Part shown: positions 1 to 9,374 of the stretch, piece by piece | Position numbering within the stretch: the stretch's first letter is position 1 | Layout of the letters: every line of letters begins with the position of its first letter | NCBI RefSeq assembly: GCF_000003855.2 | Contig: NW_003101670.1 | Span: 1,223,705 to 1,287,704 of the forward strand | DNA: 64,000 nt | Direction: 5' to 3' | From: Blastomyces gilchristii SLH14081 | Taxonomy: Eukaryota; Ascomycota; Eurotiomycetes; Onygenales; Ajellomycetaceae | The notes under the pieces: generated by a model | Seen by the model: the letters and a program-made list of their open reading frames with translations, nothing else | The model's database searches: none | What the model was told of the DNA's origin: nothing | Made by a program: the position numbers and the translations under genes

Positions 1-391
1 CCTAACAAGCGTTAGCCGCACAGGCACAAACCACGAGGAAGACCAACCGGTACATCTTCAAGTTAAGGACTGGGACAAGCACACGGAGGAATGTTATCCC
101 AAATATCAAGGGGTCGAGAATAGGTTTTGCCCCGCCGGAGTCTATGAGTACGTTGAGGATCCAAGTAAAAAGTTGGGTGTGCGCTTCCAAATAAATGCGC
201 AAAAGTAAGTCTTACAACAGCTCTCCCGGTCTCTACTATGCCCTGTAGTTTATTGATGGCGGTCACGGACAATTAACCCTCGTTTTTCCAGCTGTATCCA
301 TTGCAAAACCTGCGATATCAAGGTCCCGACTCAGGACATCAACTGGCAGACCCCTCAAGGTGGGGAGGGCCCTAAATATTATCTAACCTAG
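1..391 (+). CDS. CIR2: Electron transfer flavoprotein:ubiquinone oxidoreductase, C-terminal part
   Basis: Partial gene; the 5' part lies before the window. Two exons, 1-204 and 292-391, are joined across a GTAAGT...CAG intron (205-291), with the stop TAG at 389-391. The enzyme is a mitochondrial inner-membrane flavoprotein that passes electrons from ETF to ubiquinone. The C-terminal [4Fe-4S] cluster region is clear: CPAGVYEYV begins at base 128, and after the intron [10 protein letters not shown] supplies the remaining three cysteines (C-x2-C-x2-C from base 293). The protein ends GEGPKYYLT, as usual for this family. The four-Cys pattern and the [10 protein letters not shown] segment make the identification firm. 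CIR2 is the yeast name and ETFDH the animal one. Confidence 0.93.
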
Positions 392-1282
392 GAAACCACA
401 TTTCTTTTCCGGTTCATATGGTTACTTTTTCTTGTCCATTTCTGATTCAAAACTGTATGCAATGGTCATCACATTCTCGATAGAGGACTTGCTTGTTGGT
501 TATGTGTAAATTATTATTCCCATTCCGCGTTTCATGTCTCCTTAGCCAACCATTACCCAAAATGTATTACTGTGTAGTTTGTACATACATACTGTTATAT
601 TATGGAGATGAATTTAGCCTTGCATCCGAACTCATCAACGGCAGGAGAAAGAAGGTCGAGACAAAATGTCAACCGCGTTGTTATTTTCTACAAAGATCCG
701 TTTAGACTGAATCAGAACAAGACAGTCTCTTTCAACGGAAATATTTTTTTTTCCTTTTTCAAATCTCGGCATCTCCCCGCAAGGTCGTAAAACCCCACCG
801 AACACGGGCAAGGCATGTACCGTACATACATCTACATGCCTTGTGGTGAAAAGTGAGGCAACCAGCGTCAGATTCTGCCGTTTGACCGCCTTTTGCAGCC
901 TCGTTCCCAAACATCAACCAACTCATCGTTCTTTTCCAACCATCAATCAGCGTCTATCTTTCTGAAGCGCTTGGCTGTACTGACGTCTTCATTTCTGGAA
1001 AGGATAATTCCCACCTCGAACCGTTTTGCATAAGGCTGACCAGGCTGCCGAAAACCGCGTTGGTAATCTGGAGAGGACCACTCCAGTAAAAAACCCCCCG
1101 GCTTCGTCGTCCACGTTCTCTCGTTGTTGTCTTCTCTTCGCTGTTAATTATCCAGGGGATTTAACACACAACAACATTCAAAAAATCACACCACGCCTTT
1201 TACAGGATTCCTCTTTACCTTCTTTTCTTCTCATCTGCGATAACTGTGTTCTTAAGATACACCATCACACCAACTGCCCGTC
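392..1282. other. Intergenic region between ETF-QO and srp2
   Basis: About 890 bp with no convincing gene. Open frames here are short, overlap on both strands and match nothing I recognise. The region should hold the 3' UTR of the ETF-QO gene and the promoter and 5' UTR of srp2. Pyrimidine-rich stretches occur at 1100-1230 just before the srp2 start. No recognisable operator or RNA gene was seen. Confidence 0.6.
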
Positions 1283-3349
1283 ATGACTGAAGTGTCGTCC
1301 ACACGTCTTTATCTCGGGAATCTGCCCCGCAACGGTATGCTGGTCTTACTACTGCTACATCCTCCTTGATACTTAAGCACACCCAAAATCCACTGTATGG
1401 CGCTGGCACACACAAAGACACACTATATATATTCAGATACCCAACAGTAGGACAACCTCGTGTTCCCTTGGGATTTCTGGATTATCCTTGTTTGTGGAGG
1501 ACTGTGACTACCACATGTGACACGATGTGAAAAGTAGAGGATATGCCAAGAATATTCAAAAAGTCCACTCCTCAAAAGGAGAAGAAATTCAGTTATATTC
1601 CACTCCCGTGGATTACACTACTGGCTTTCTCTTTACTGGATGGTTTAGCCTCGAAAAGCTGACTCAAAGGCGCCAATTTTGGCCTGGACTTTGTTTTTCC
1701 AGTCACCAAGCAGGAGATCGAAGATCATTTCAATTCCCACCACGGCTCCGGCAAGATTACGGAAATAAAGCTCATGAGCGGCTTTGGGTTTATCGAATAT
1801 GAGGATGCTATGGATGCAAAGGACGTAGTACCAGGTACGTAACGGGATTTGGCGTTCATTGCGTGCATCCTCTTCCTTCCTTCTAATTCTTTGAATAACT
1901 TCAAAAGACTAATTCAATGCCGTTCTCTATAGCTTTCCGTATGTTTGTGATTCTTTTGAGTTTCCTTAACTTACTGACAGGGGCTTCCTTTTTTGACCAC
2001 CCTGGCTTGTAGATGGTACGGACTTCAAGGGTGAACGTCTCACTGTCCAATTTGCCCGTGGACCCCGCCACAAAGAAACATTCTCTGGACCGTCGGACCG
2101 CTCGAGCGCCCCACGCCCGCGGCGGACAATCTATCGAATGCAGATATCTGGACTTCCAGAAACCAGTTGGCAGGTTAGCTCAGCTCCATTTGTTCCCGGA
2201 CCCCGTTGGAGTTCTTCTGACTCGGACCCTCTCTTGCACCATTCTCTTCTTCTTCCCTCCCTTTATTATAAATGCGCAGGCTTGTCATGTAACTTGGCAA
2301 ACACTGTAATTTATATGAAACTTGAAAACTTCATCAACATCATGGAACGCATGCAAAGTTGGATGTTCTCTTGCATCTATGCCGGGCTATTAATGCTCTT
2401 AAGCTGCTGAAATGGAGGATCCATCTTATTTCTTTCAATATGCTTCGTTGTAGTTGTCACTCACCCCAACAGCAAGCGGAGTTTCTCTGCTACCATCAGA
2501 TAGTTCTCCCGAACTGGAGCATATCTCTTTTTTCTGACCGGCTGGATTTCTCACGGGTCTATTCTTGCGCAGCTCTGTCTTGGAAGGAGCCTGGAATTTC
2601 ACACCATTTGTCTGGAACAGGACTCACACATTCGCCTTGTTTAGGATCTCAAAGACTTCGCACGTCAGTCCGGCCTTGATGTAGTGTACTCGGAAACTGG
2701 CCACGATGGAAGAGGGTGAGTATTCTCGAGCTTCAGGTCCTTTAAACAAAATCTCCATATCTTTGGACCAGGATTACTGATATGGTGCGTGTGTGCGAAT
2801 AAAAAAAGATTTGTTGAATTCGAAACAGGGAGCGACCTTAAAACTGCAGTTGAGAAACTAGACGGCCGTGAATTCAAAGGCTCCAGAGTCTTATGCACAC
2901 AGGACGTAGGAAATCCCTTGGTTTTCCCCTCCCGGATGGCTTAGTTCTCATTTATCTACCAGATTCAATCACTGGAGGACCGTCAATCCCGTGACCCGTA
3001 CCGCTCCCGTTCTCCTGGCCGACGAGGAGGTTATCATCCCTACGATGATTATGACAGACGCGGGGCTCCACGCGGCGGATACAGCCCGCGTAACCACTAC
3101 CGCGAGCGCTCTCCTGGCCGTCGTGACTACTATGATCGCGATGGCTACGGACGCCGGACGCCGCCTCCACGCTCTCGAATGGATGACTACCCGCCTCCAC
3201 CTCGCCGCCCCTATGATGATCCGTATGACCCACGTGGGCCTCCTCCCCCTCGTCACTATGATGACCCTTACGCCCCTAGGCCATATGGCCGCCCACGAAG
3301 CCCTCCACCAAGAGGTGATTATGGCTATGATCGCCGCCCATACTGGTAG
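1283..3349 (+). CDS. srp2: SR-type pre-mRNA splicing factor, Srp2-like (7 exons)
   Basis: My exon model is 1283-1334, 1703-1834, 1933-1938, 2013-2173, 2645-2715, 2809-2905 and 2963-3349: 906 nt, 301 aa, all introns GT-AG and the frame kept throughout. RRM1 (about residues 8-80) starts STRLYLGNLPRN and has the RNP1-like core SGFGFIEYED. RRM2 (about 105-173) contains SWQDLKD, the hallmark heptapeptide of the second (pseudo) RRM of SR proteins; here the exon 4/5 junction splits it after SWQ. The tail (174-301) is rich in RS, RGG, DY and PP segments (RSRSPGRRGG, RPRSPPPRGD) and ends RRPYW. Such proteins bind exonic enhancers and recruit spliceosome components in the nucleus. The third exon is a 6-nt microexon. 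Introns 1 and 4 are long (368 and 471 bp), which leaves room for regulated splicing. Confidence 0.92.
1933..1938 (+). other. 6-nt microexon (CTTTCC) of srp2
   Basis: CTTTCC is bounded by AG at 1931-1932 and GT at 1939-1940. With the last base of exon 2 and the first two of exon 4 it encodes Ala-Phe-His, giving the uninterrupted segment DVVPAFHGTDFKGERL. Joining exon 2 straight to exon 4 would remove two residues without shifting the frame. Flanking introns are 98 bp (1835-1932) and 74 bp (1939-2012). Confidence 0.8.
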
Positions 3350-4788
3350 AGAACTCTCATTTTCCTACCTTTTGATTTCCCCTACTCGTATCCATTTTTC
3401 CTGTGTGCGCGTCTCTATTGTACTCTGCTGCTGTAGGCGGAGGAGAGCCTTCAATTCCTCTTTGGCTCGAAAGGAAACCATGAAACTATTCCGCGTATGC
3501 AAACCTGATACTTATTACCCTAGAACGCACCTTTCCCTCTGATTCCCCACTGAGCGTGGTTTCTGAGCTATTATCGCCACTGCGCTGTTTCCAAAAAGTT
3601 GATTGACTCTTCCACGCTACTCAGAGGGGTGGTGTCATTGTAAGTACTACTGGACTTGACATCTTTCCAACATCCGATCTCTGGCTGGAATTCAACGTCA
3701 CCTCTTGGTCTCATTCTGGAGATGGACAGAAGTCAATAAAGGGGCCTTACTGGTAGATACCGAGCTTTCCTCGTTTAAATTTCTCTTCTTGCTTGCTGCT
3801 TCATTCCCCCTTCCCGAGTTGCTTTCTTTGCCCATTTGTGTCTATCTTTGATTTGTGGTGTCCATCGTCTTTATATATGCTTCTCCTTTTTTTTTTTTTT
3901 TTTTTGCACAATGTCCCACCTCAACAAGAACTTCTGATGATACTTACGAAATTTTTCATGGATGAAAGGCAAAAAGGGTTCAATGTATTTTTTTTTTACT
4001 GATGATCTTCCCAATTGTTGTTGTACTTTGCTGGCTCTTATCTGATAAAATTCCTTACTGCTTTTCTCCCATGACAATTGAGAGGGTGTAACAACGGCGA
4101 GCATCCATTCGATTTAACTATGTGTGGTGCGCTCTGTGTATTTTGTGCGCCGGAAGGGGGGGGAAACTCGGCGAGGAAATTGATCTGACGAACCCATTCT
4201 CAAAGGACAAAATATTTCGTATCATAATGTGGGCAAAAATCATCTGTTCTCTCCGTTTTTCATTAAATTTCGCCTCTTATGAGTTCAATTTGTTTTTATT
4301 TATTAGACACCACCGTTTTTTCCCCTCAGATGACATGTATATGTTATATATATTTTTCTTCCTTGTTATTCTTGTTTTTGAAAATGGAATAATAAAAAAA
4401 ATTATTTGTCATTTATGGGAAGTGAAAATTGATGGGGAAAGGTTAAGCGTTTGATCTTCGATGAAACAATTGAAAGCCAAAGATGCCCTTCCATATGCGG
4501 AATTGACTTGTGGTTGCAAATGTGATAACTCTAATAAATGACAGTTGTAGCGTCCGCTCCATATGATATGCTCTGCAACCAACCAATACTAGGGTTGTTC
4601 TTTGTAGAAGCTTGGAACGTTCTTGGGAGAAGTTCCCCGCTTAACTACTAGTTACTGCTTATCGATAAGGTTACGAACAAACATCGGCAAATTTTATATC
4701 TGCCAACCACTCATCCAGCACTGCTTCGGTCACCAGCCCAAGTGAACGAGTTGGACGCCTGCTCGTTGCTTATATCGTCTGAATAAAA
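3350..4788. other. Intergenic region between srp2 and the FolB-type gene
   Basis: About 1.4 kb without a gene I can support. A consensus AATAAA at 3735-3740 suits srp2 polyadenylation. A T-rich run with a long uninterrupted poly-T lies near 3885-3905. Bases 4200-4450 are clearly AT-richer than their surroundings. The final 100 bp should hold the promoter and 5' UTR of the next gene. Small open frames on both strands have low-complexity translations and were not accepted. Confidence 0.55.
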
Positions 4789-5782
4789 ATGGCGCCACCG
4801 GGATTCGACACCGTCCTGCTTCGTGACATCGTCTTCCCATTCCCAATTAGTTTCGGGCCTGATGCGTGGGGTCGCATCGATAAGCCCCAACCAGCTACGC
4901 TATCACTTCGCTTTTCATATCCCCGACCTCTCATCGACCAATGTGGCAGCAGCGACGATGTTTCCTTTACCCTCAGTTACGGTGATCTATACCGCAAGCT
5001 TGAAGCCAAATTACGAGATGCCACAAAGGGTGAAGATGGCAGCATCTCGAGCGTTGGAGTAGAAGAATTAGTTTCCACTATCAGCCATACTGCTCTTGGG
5101 CTGGCATGGGAAACGATACCTGAGGGTACCGTAGAGCGCGCATTGGCTATGGTGGGCGCAGAAATTGATATCTCAATACATCTTCCTAAAGCTATCCTGG
5201 GAGCCGACAAGGGTCTGACATATCAAGCTGTCAATCGAGCCGTCAACCGGTCTGCGAGTCTAGTCGCCAATCGAGATGGACAACCGGGGATTGCTGCGGT
5301 TCAACGTATATGCCGCATTGATGGTTTACGCTGCAATTGTATCATCGGGGTGAATCCTCATGAGCGGGAAGCCAAACAGGCAGTCGTGGTTTCCCTTCAG
5401 TTTCCGAAGGTGAACGCAGAATTACATCCGCAGGTCAAATTTTTGCAGCCTTTGCTGGAGGTTACACGACGTATTACTGATGTGAGTCCATCTAATCTTC
5501 CCTTTGTATTGCTTCAATGTACTGGGGATATATCCACGGGAAGTGTTTTAGCTGACATGAACTTTATTATTCTGTGCTCATTAGGCCGTTGAAAACTCAA
5601 GCTTCAAAACAGTCGAAGCTATGGCTCAACTGGTCGCGAAAACGGCTATTCAAGGCACGAGGTTCGACGAGGTGACAGTCTGCGTCGAAAAGCCCAGCGC
5701 GATGGCCTTTGTGGGATACTCTGGCATAGAGATAACGCGCACGAGACGCGACCTTTTAACCAGCAATGATGGGCAAAGTTGA
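4789..5782 (+). CDS. Dihydroneopterin aldolase (FolB)-fold protein, stand-alone
   Basis: Two exons, 4789-5481 and 5585-5782, flank a 103-bp GTGAGT...TAG intron; the product is 296 aa. The ATG sits in a good context (aaaaATGGCG). The N-terminal half (FDTVLLRDIVFPFPISFGPDAWGR) and the second half (about residues 175-290, from VQRICRIDGLRCNCIIGVNPHERE) both read as FolB/DHNA-type modules. The second matches the family best: the GVNPHERE stretch corresponds to the usual G(V/I)xxxEr substrate-side segment, and VCVEKPSAM corresponds to the conserved V-x-V-x-KP near the family C-terminus. DHNA makes 6-hydroxymethyl-dihydropterin in folate synthesis. Fungi usually carry this activity in a FolB-FolK-FolP fusion, so this separate protein may be a paralogue with a pteridine-related or non-catalytic role. 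AATAAA follows at 5785-5790. Confidence 0.8.
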
Positions 5783-6672
5783 ACAATAAACACGCGCTCT
5801 GGCTTGCTCGCCTAATAAATGGCTGCAGGGCACAGCAACTATTCACGCTACGGTAGATTGTATTCGCACAAACAATCCACGCTTTCGATATTATTTTAGC
5901 TCTTGCTCTTGAATTCGAGAGCAAGAAATCTTGCTTAGTGAAAGGTTCTGTCGCCCAAACTTTAAACTTTGCACCGGCCCAAAGCGGTTTAGCGCTCTAC
6001 TTCGCCGCCCAAGCAATGAATTTCCAACTTCAAGCGTCGGCTTTCACCTGCCATTTTCCCTCTCCAGTCTACATTCTTCAGCTTCGCTACACAAAGGAAT
6101 ATCTATTACTCTGAGATTCGCTGGAAATAACCGCGATCATCTTCTCAAAAGAACCTCATATCCTGTTTTTTGCTTTATTATCTATGGGACTACGCAGCTC
6201 TAACAGCCTTCCGCTTTTCATTATCTCTGCTGGCACCGGGTGCACTTCGGGCCTCTTCTGCCTGCCTCCATTCGACTCTGCTTCCGTGGGCTGCGCAAAC
6301 AGCTTCCCCAGCACCGTGCCAGGCCCAACTCCAGACAACGTGGTGTGGCTACCGGTGAATGGTCCGTCCTGAATAAGGGCGGACGGTAATCTGGTTATTC
6401 GCGCCATTGAGCGTAGCTTCTTTATTGTAACCGCTGTAGACATTTATTTCCGGCCAGAGGTAAGTTTTTGGAACCTATTCTATCTTAACTGTAGCCGTTG
6501 GCAAAAATGAGTGAATGAGTGCTTACTTTGCGAAGATATATCAAGGTTAAGAGAACACCGGCCGCCTATCGAGCTGAAATCTACCCCGCAACTTGTCCAT
6601 GGTGATAACAGGGCTCTACTGGAACGCAAAACCATAACTATCTAAGACAAACCTTCATTCTACTTGATAGGG
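5783..6672. other. Intergenic region and long 5' leader of the AGC kinase gene
   Basis: AATAAA motifs at 5785-5790 and near 5814 suit the FolB-type transcript. A GTAAGT at about 6460-6465 and an acceptor-like TAG at 6668-6670, directly before the kinase ATG at 6673, could bound an intron in the kinase 5' UTR; this is only a sequence suggestion. A GC-rich stretch (6220-6420) has a 95-codon open frame on the minus strand that I could not identify. Confidence 0.45.
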
Positions 6673-8586
6673 ATGTTCGCGCCTAGCCCGCTGCGCCGCC
6701 CCCCCTTGGATTGCGAACCGAAAATTGTTTCGACCCTGCCAAATGGTGGTGATTCAAGATCAGCCAAGCCCTGGACAGCACAGGAAGAATTTACCGTCTC
6801 TGATGTTTTTGCTCCACAAATAGACGAAGATTTTGTCCATGCTGCTGAGAAGGCAGACGCACACAACGGGGTAGCGGAAGCTGAAGCAGTTCGAGGTAAA
6901 TATTCTACGGGGTTTCGCTTATGCCCACCCGAGACTAGCCCCACCAGAAAGGCGACCCCTTCCCAGCCTAGTCGGAAGGAACTGGTTAGCGATACTGGAA
7001 ACTTAGTGGTGGATGGTTTGGGCCACCGCGGGAAGAATAGACGGAAGAAGAAGTTGCAACGGTCTGCTGAAGTCCAAGCTGCCGCTACCACCGTCCGTGG
7101 ATTTAATGCCAACGCATCCACCGACGATGAGTTTGATTATTCCAACCCCGGTTCGAAAAACCTTTCCCCATGGCTTCCACCGCGCGTCAATTGTGGGAAT
7201 AGCCCTGGCCTTCGTCCATCTTCCTCAAATGGAGGGATCAGCACATTGAAACTCCAGCTGGATGCTCTCAGTTTGTCGAATAGTCGCCCCGCATCTTGCA
7301 GCACGAGTCATCTTGGTTCTCAGACCCCAAGCTGTGCCAGCGTCACTTCAGACAGCGACCAGACCACCAGCTATGAGGTTCCTTTGGAACATGACTTCGT
7401 TAGCCCTGATGCGGATGGCGCCCCTAGTGACGCTATGTCATTTGGCAACAAGGAGTGCTTGAAGAACGACCTATGTCGGAAGATGTCAGCCGCGGACTTT
7501 GAGCCTTTGTCGTGTCTTGGTAAAGGAACCTTTGGAACGGTTTTATTGGTTAGGCATTCTATGACGGGCATTCTCTATGCACAGAAACAATTTCGCAAGG
7601 CCTCTCTTACAGTACATAGGAAGCTGGTGGAACAAACCAAAACGGAACGAGCGATCTTGGAAAGCGTCAATCGCCATCCATTTGTTGTCAAGCTCTATTA
7701 TGCCTTCCAGGACCATGAAAAACTTTATCTGATTCTGGAGTATGCACAAGGTGGTGAGCTTTTCACCCATTTGGCTATGGAGCGCATGTTCACCGAAGAA
7801 GTGGCTTCATTCTACATGGCTGAGCTGGTGCTGGCACTGGAACATCTCCACCAAAACGTTGGCGTCGTCTACCGTGACCTTAAACCAGAAAACTGCCTTT
7901 TGGACGCCGATGGCCACCTTCTCCTAACTGACTTCGGGCTGAGCAAAGTTGCCGTTGATGGTCAAGACCGATGCAACTCATCGCTGGGCACTGTCGAATA
8001 TATGGCTCCTGAAGTCGTTCAAGGTAAGCCGTACGGCAAAGCCTGCGATTGGTGGTCTCTCGGAGCGCTGGCCTTCGACCTTCTTACTGGCTCCCCGCCC
8101 TTCAAGGCCAATAACCACGCCAAGATCCAAGAAAAAATCGTAAAGCAGAAACTCGTACTGCCATACTTCTTAGGCCCAGATGCAAAGGATCTCCTTACCC
8201 GCCTCCTGCGCAAGGAACCCCACAAGCGCCTCGGCTACAACATGCCTAAGGACCTCCAAACAATCAAGAAGCACCGCTTCTTCCGCAAGATCGACTGGAA
8301 GGCTCTTGAGAGACGTGAGCTCGAACCGCCCATCAAGCCCCTCATCACGGACCCGGCGCTAGCAGAGAATTTCTCGTCAGATTTCACTTGCCTACCCCTT
8401 AGCCCTGTTGTCACAAAAAGTGGTTTCCCTGATGCTTGTGATGGTGGGTTTGGGTGTATGGGCTCTGACGGTAACGCTACATATCGGGATATTAATCAGT
8501 CCGGGAAAGCGGTTGCGGATGACCCGTTTGGTGGGTTTAGCTTTGTGGCATCGAGTAGCTTGCTGGATAGCGGGCTGGGGAGGTAG
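6673..8586 (+). CDS. psk1: AGC-family Ser/Thr protein kinase, S6K/Psk1-like
   Basis: Intronless, 637 aa from the first ATG of the frame (the frame opens slightly upstream without an ATG). Residues 1-274 are a Ser/Pro-rich N-terminal extension. The kinase domain spans about 276-550: glycine loop GKGTFGTV, catalytic Lys305 (YAQKQ), YRDLKPEN with catalytic Asp402 (AGC kinases often have Tyr for His), DFG at 420-422, and APE in EYMAPEVV. The C-terminal extension has a turn-motif-like LPLSP and a hydrophobic motif FGGFSFV with Ser623 as the presumed phospho-acceptor, the pattern of TORC1-dependent S6 kinases. The activation segment reads [13 protein letters not shown], so Ser436 sits where S6K normally has the PDK1-target Thr. 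Inferred role: nutrient/TOR signalling to ribosomal S6 or related targets. The S6K-group call is strong; orthology to fission-yeast psk1 specifically is less certain. Confidence 0.86.
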   Translation: MFAPSPLRRPPLDCEPKIVSTLPNGGDSRSAKPWTAQEEFTVSDVFAPQIDEDFVHAAEKADAHNGVAEAEAVRGKYSTGFRLCPPETSPTRKATPSQPSRKELVSDTGNLVVDGLGHRGKNRRKKKLQRSAEVQAAATTVRGFNANASTDDEFDYSNPGSKNLSPWLPPRVNCGNSPGLRPSSSNGGISTLKLQLDALSLSNSRPASCSTSHLGSQTPSCASVTSDSDQTTSYEVPLEHDFVSPDADGAPSDAMSFGNKECLKNDLCRKMSAADFEPLSCLGKGTFGTVLLVRHSMTGILYAQKQFRKASLTVHRKLVEQTKTERAILESVNRHPFVVKLYYAFQDHEKLYLILEYAQGGELFTHLAMERMFTEEVASFYMAELVLALEHLHQNVGVVYRDLKPENCLLDADGHLLLTDFGLSKVAVDGQDRCNSSLGTVEYMAPEVVQGKPYGKACDWWSLGALAFDLLTGSPPFKANNHAKIQEKIVKQKLVLPYFLGPDAKDLLTRLLRKEPHKRLGYNMPKDLQTIKKHRFFRKIDWKALERRELEPPIKPLITDPALAENFSSDFTCLPLSPVVTKSGFPDACDGGFGCMGSDGNATYRDINQSGKAVADDPFGGFSFVASSSLLDSGLGR

Positions 8587-8970
8587 ATTAATTACTGCTG
8601 GGGTTTTGTCCGTTTTGGGTTCCTCTATTTTTTGTTGCTTTTGGGTTATTTCTGCTGTTCGGTTGTAGTTGATTTGATTTTATTCTGTAAGCGTGATTTG
8701 AGCAGAGGATCTCTCAGGAATCCGCATCTATAGAACGTCTATGGACCATTTAATATATCGCTATCTTCATTTTTTCTATCAATTTCCGTTCATTGCAACC
8801 TTTTCTTTTTGACCATCGCGTGGGGTCATAACTTGTGTATCAAATTAGTATCCATATTGAAGACGTATTTATCTCTTGTGGATATTGCTAAGTGTTGTGT
8901 ATTGTTGGCCGTTGCGGCCGTTGCGGCTATTGCGTGTGGCGATCTCCATAGATCACGTGACCAACCACTA
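8587..8970. other. 3' flank of the kinase gene up to the repeat block
   Basis: This 384-bp stretch should contain the kinase 3' UTR. A short imperfect repeat of gttgcggcc/gttgcggct occurs near 8910-8930. Its last five bases, CACTA (8966-8970), are the left target-site duplication of the copia element, so the boundary between gene space and repeat block is exact to the base. Confidence 0.7.
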
Positions 8971-9361
8971 TGTTGGTGATTACTACATCTACCCTAATCA
9001 CGTGCCACCCAACTTATATATAGGTTCACCTTATCTCAGCATGCTCAGCCTCTCTTCTCGATATTTTCGGATTAGCGCGACCAACTAAACTCCTTTAGAC
9101 TTCTGCCAAGTCCTGCTAACTTCTGGACCAATAAGAGACTTCACACGTGCTCGCAACCTAATACGCGAAGAGTTTGCTGGGGATGTCCCATTTAGGTTTA
9201 GTGTAAGCCCTGTGACAGTTGATTGGCTCAGATGTTAGCAGGACTTGGCAGAAAGTAGCAGTAGTTCGGATTGAGTTAGCTCGGAGTGGAGTGGCTGAGT
9301 TTACTGAGATAAGGTTCACCTTAGATAGATTACACATAGATAACAATGTTATTCTTCAACA
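8971..9361 (+). repeat. 5' LTR of the copia element, split by a MITE
   Basis: LTR sequence 8971-9031 and 9322-9361 is separated by the 280-bp MITE (9032-9311) and its duplication copy (9312-9321). A TATATATA box lies just before the insertion. Compared with the 3' LTR it keeps CC where the latter has TC (caccc/cactc, cacctt/catctt), so the 5' copy is the less mutated one. Confidence 0.9.
9032..9311. mobile_element. Foldback MITE, Mutator-like by its 10-bp target duplication
   Basis: 280 bp. Termini are TATCTCAG...CTGAGATA, extended by imperfect inverted repeats (CTCAGCC near both ends). A 20-bp inverted pair around CTGCCAAGTCCTGCTAAC lies at about 9102-9121 and, reverse-complemented, 9233-9253, so nearly the whole element can fold back. 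The flanking duplication AGGTTCACCT (9022-9031, 9312-9321) is 10 bp, within the 9-11 bp typical of Mutator-like elements. It has no coding capacity. Unlike its host it keeps normal CG/CC/GG frequencies. Confidence 0.85.
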
Positions 9362-9374
9362 GGTTATGAAGCCC

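Noticed and set aside
635..910. 91-codon minus-strand frame and overlapping plus-strand frames upstream of srp2
   Set aside because: Overlapping frames on both strands, no recognisable motif, and located where the srp2 promoter and leader are expected.
3871..4104. 77-codon minus-strand open frame opposite the poly-T tract
   Set aside because: Its end is a lysine run created by the poly-T tract; nothing else supports coding.
6156..6443. 95-codon open frame on the minus strand between the FolB-type gene and the kinase gene
   Set aside because: It lies in a GC-rich leader region, matches no family I recognise, and has no visible supporting promoter or splice context. It may be real, but the sequence alone does not support it.
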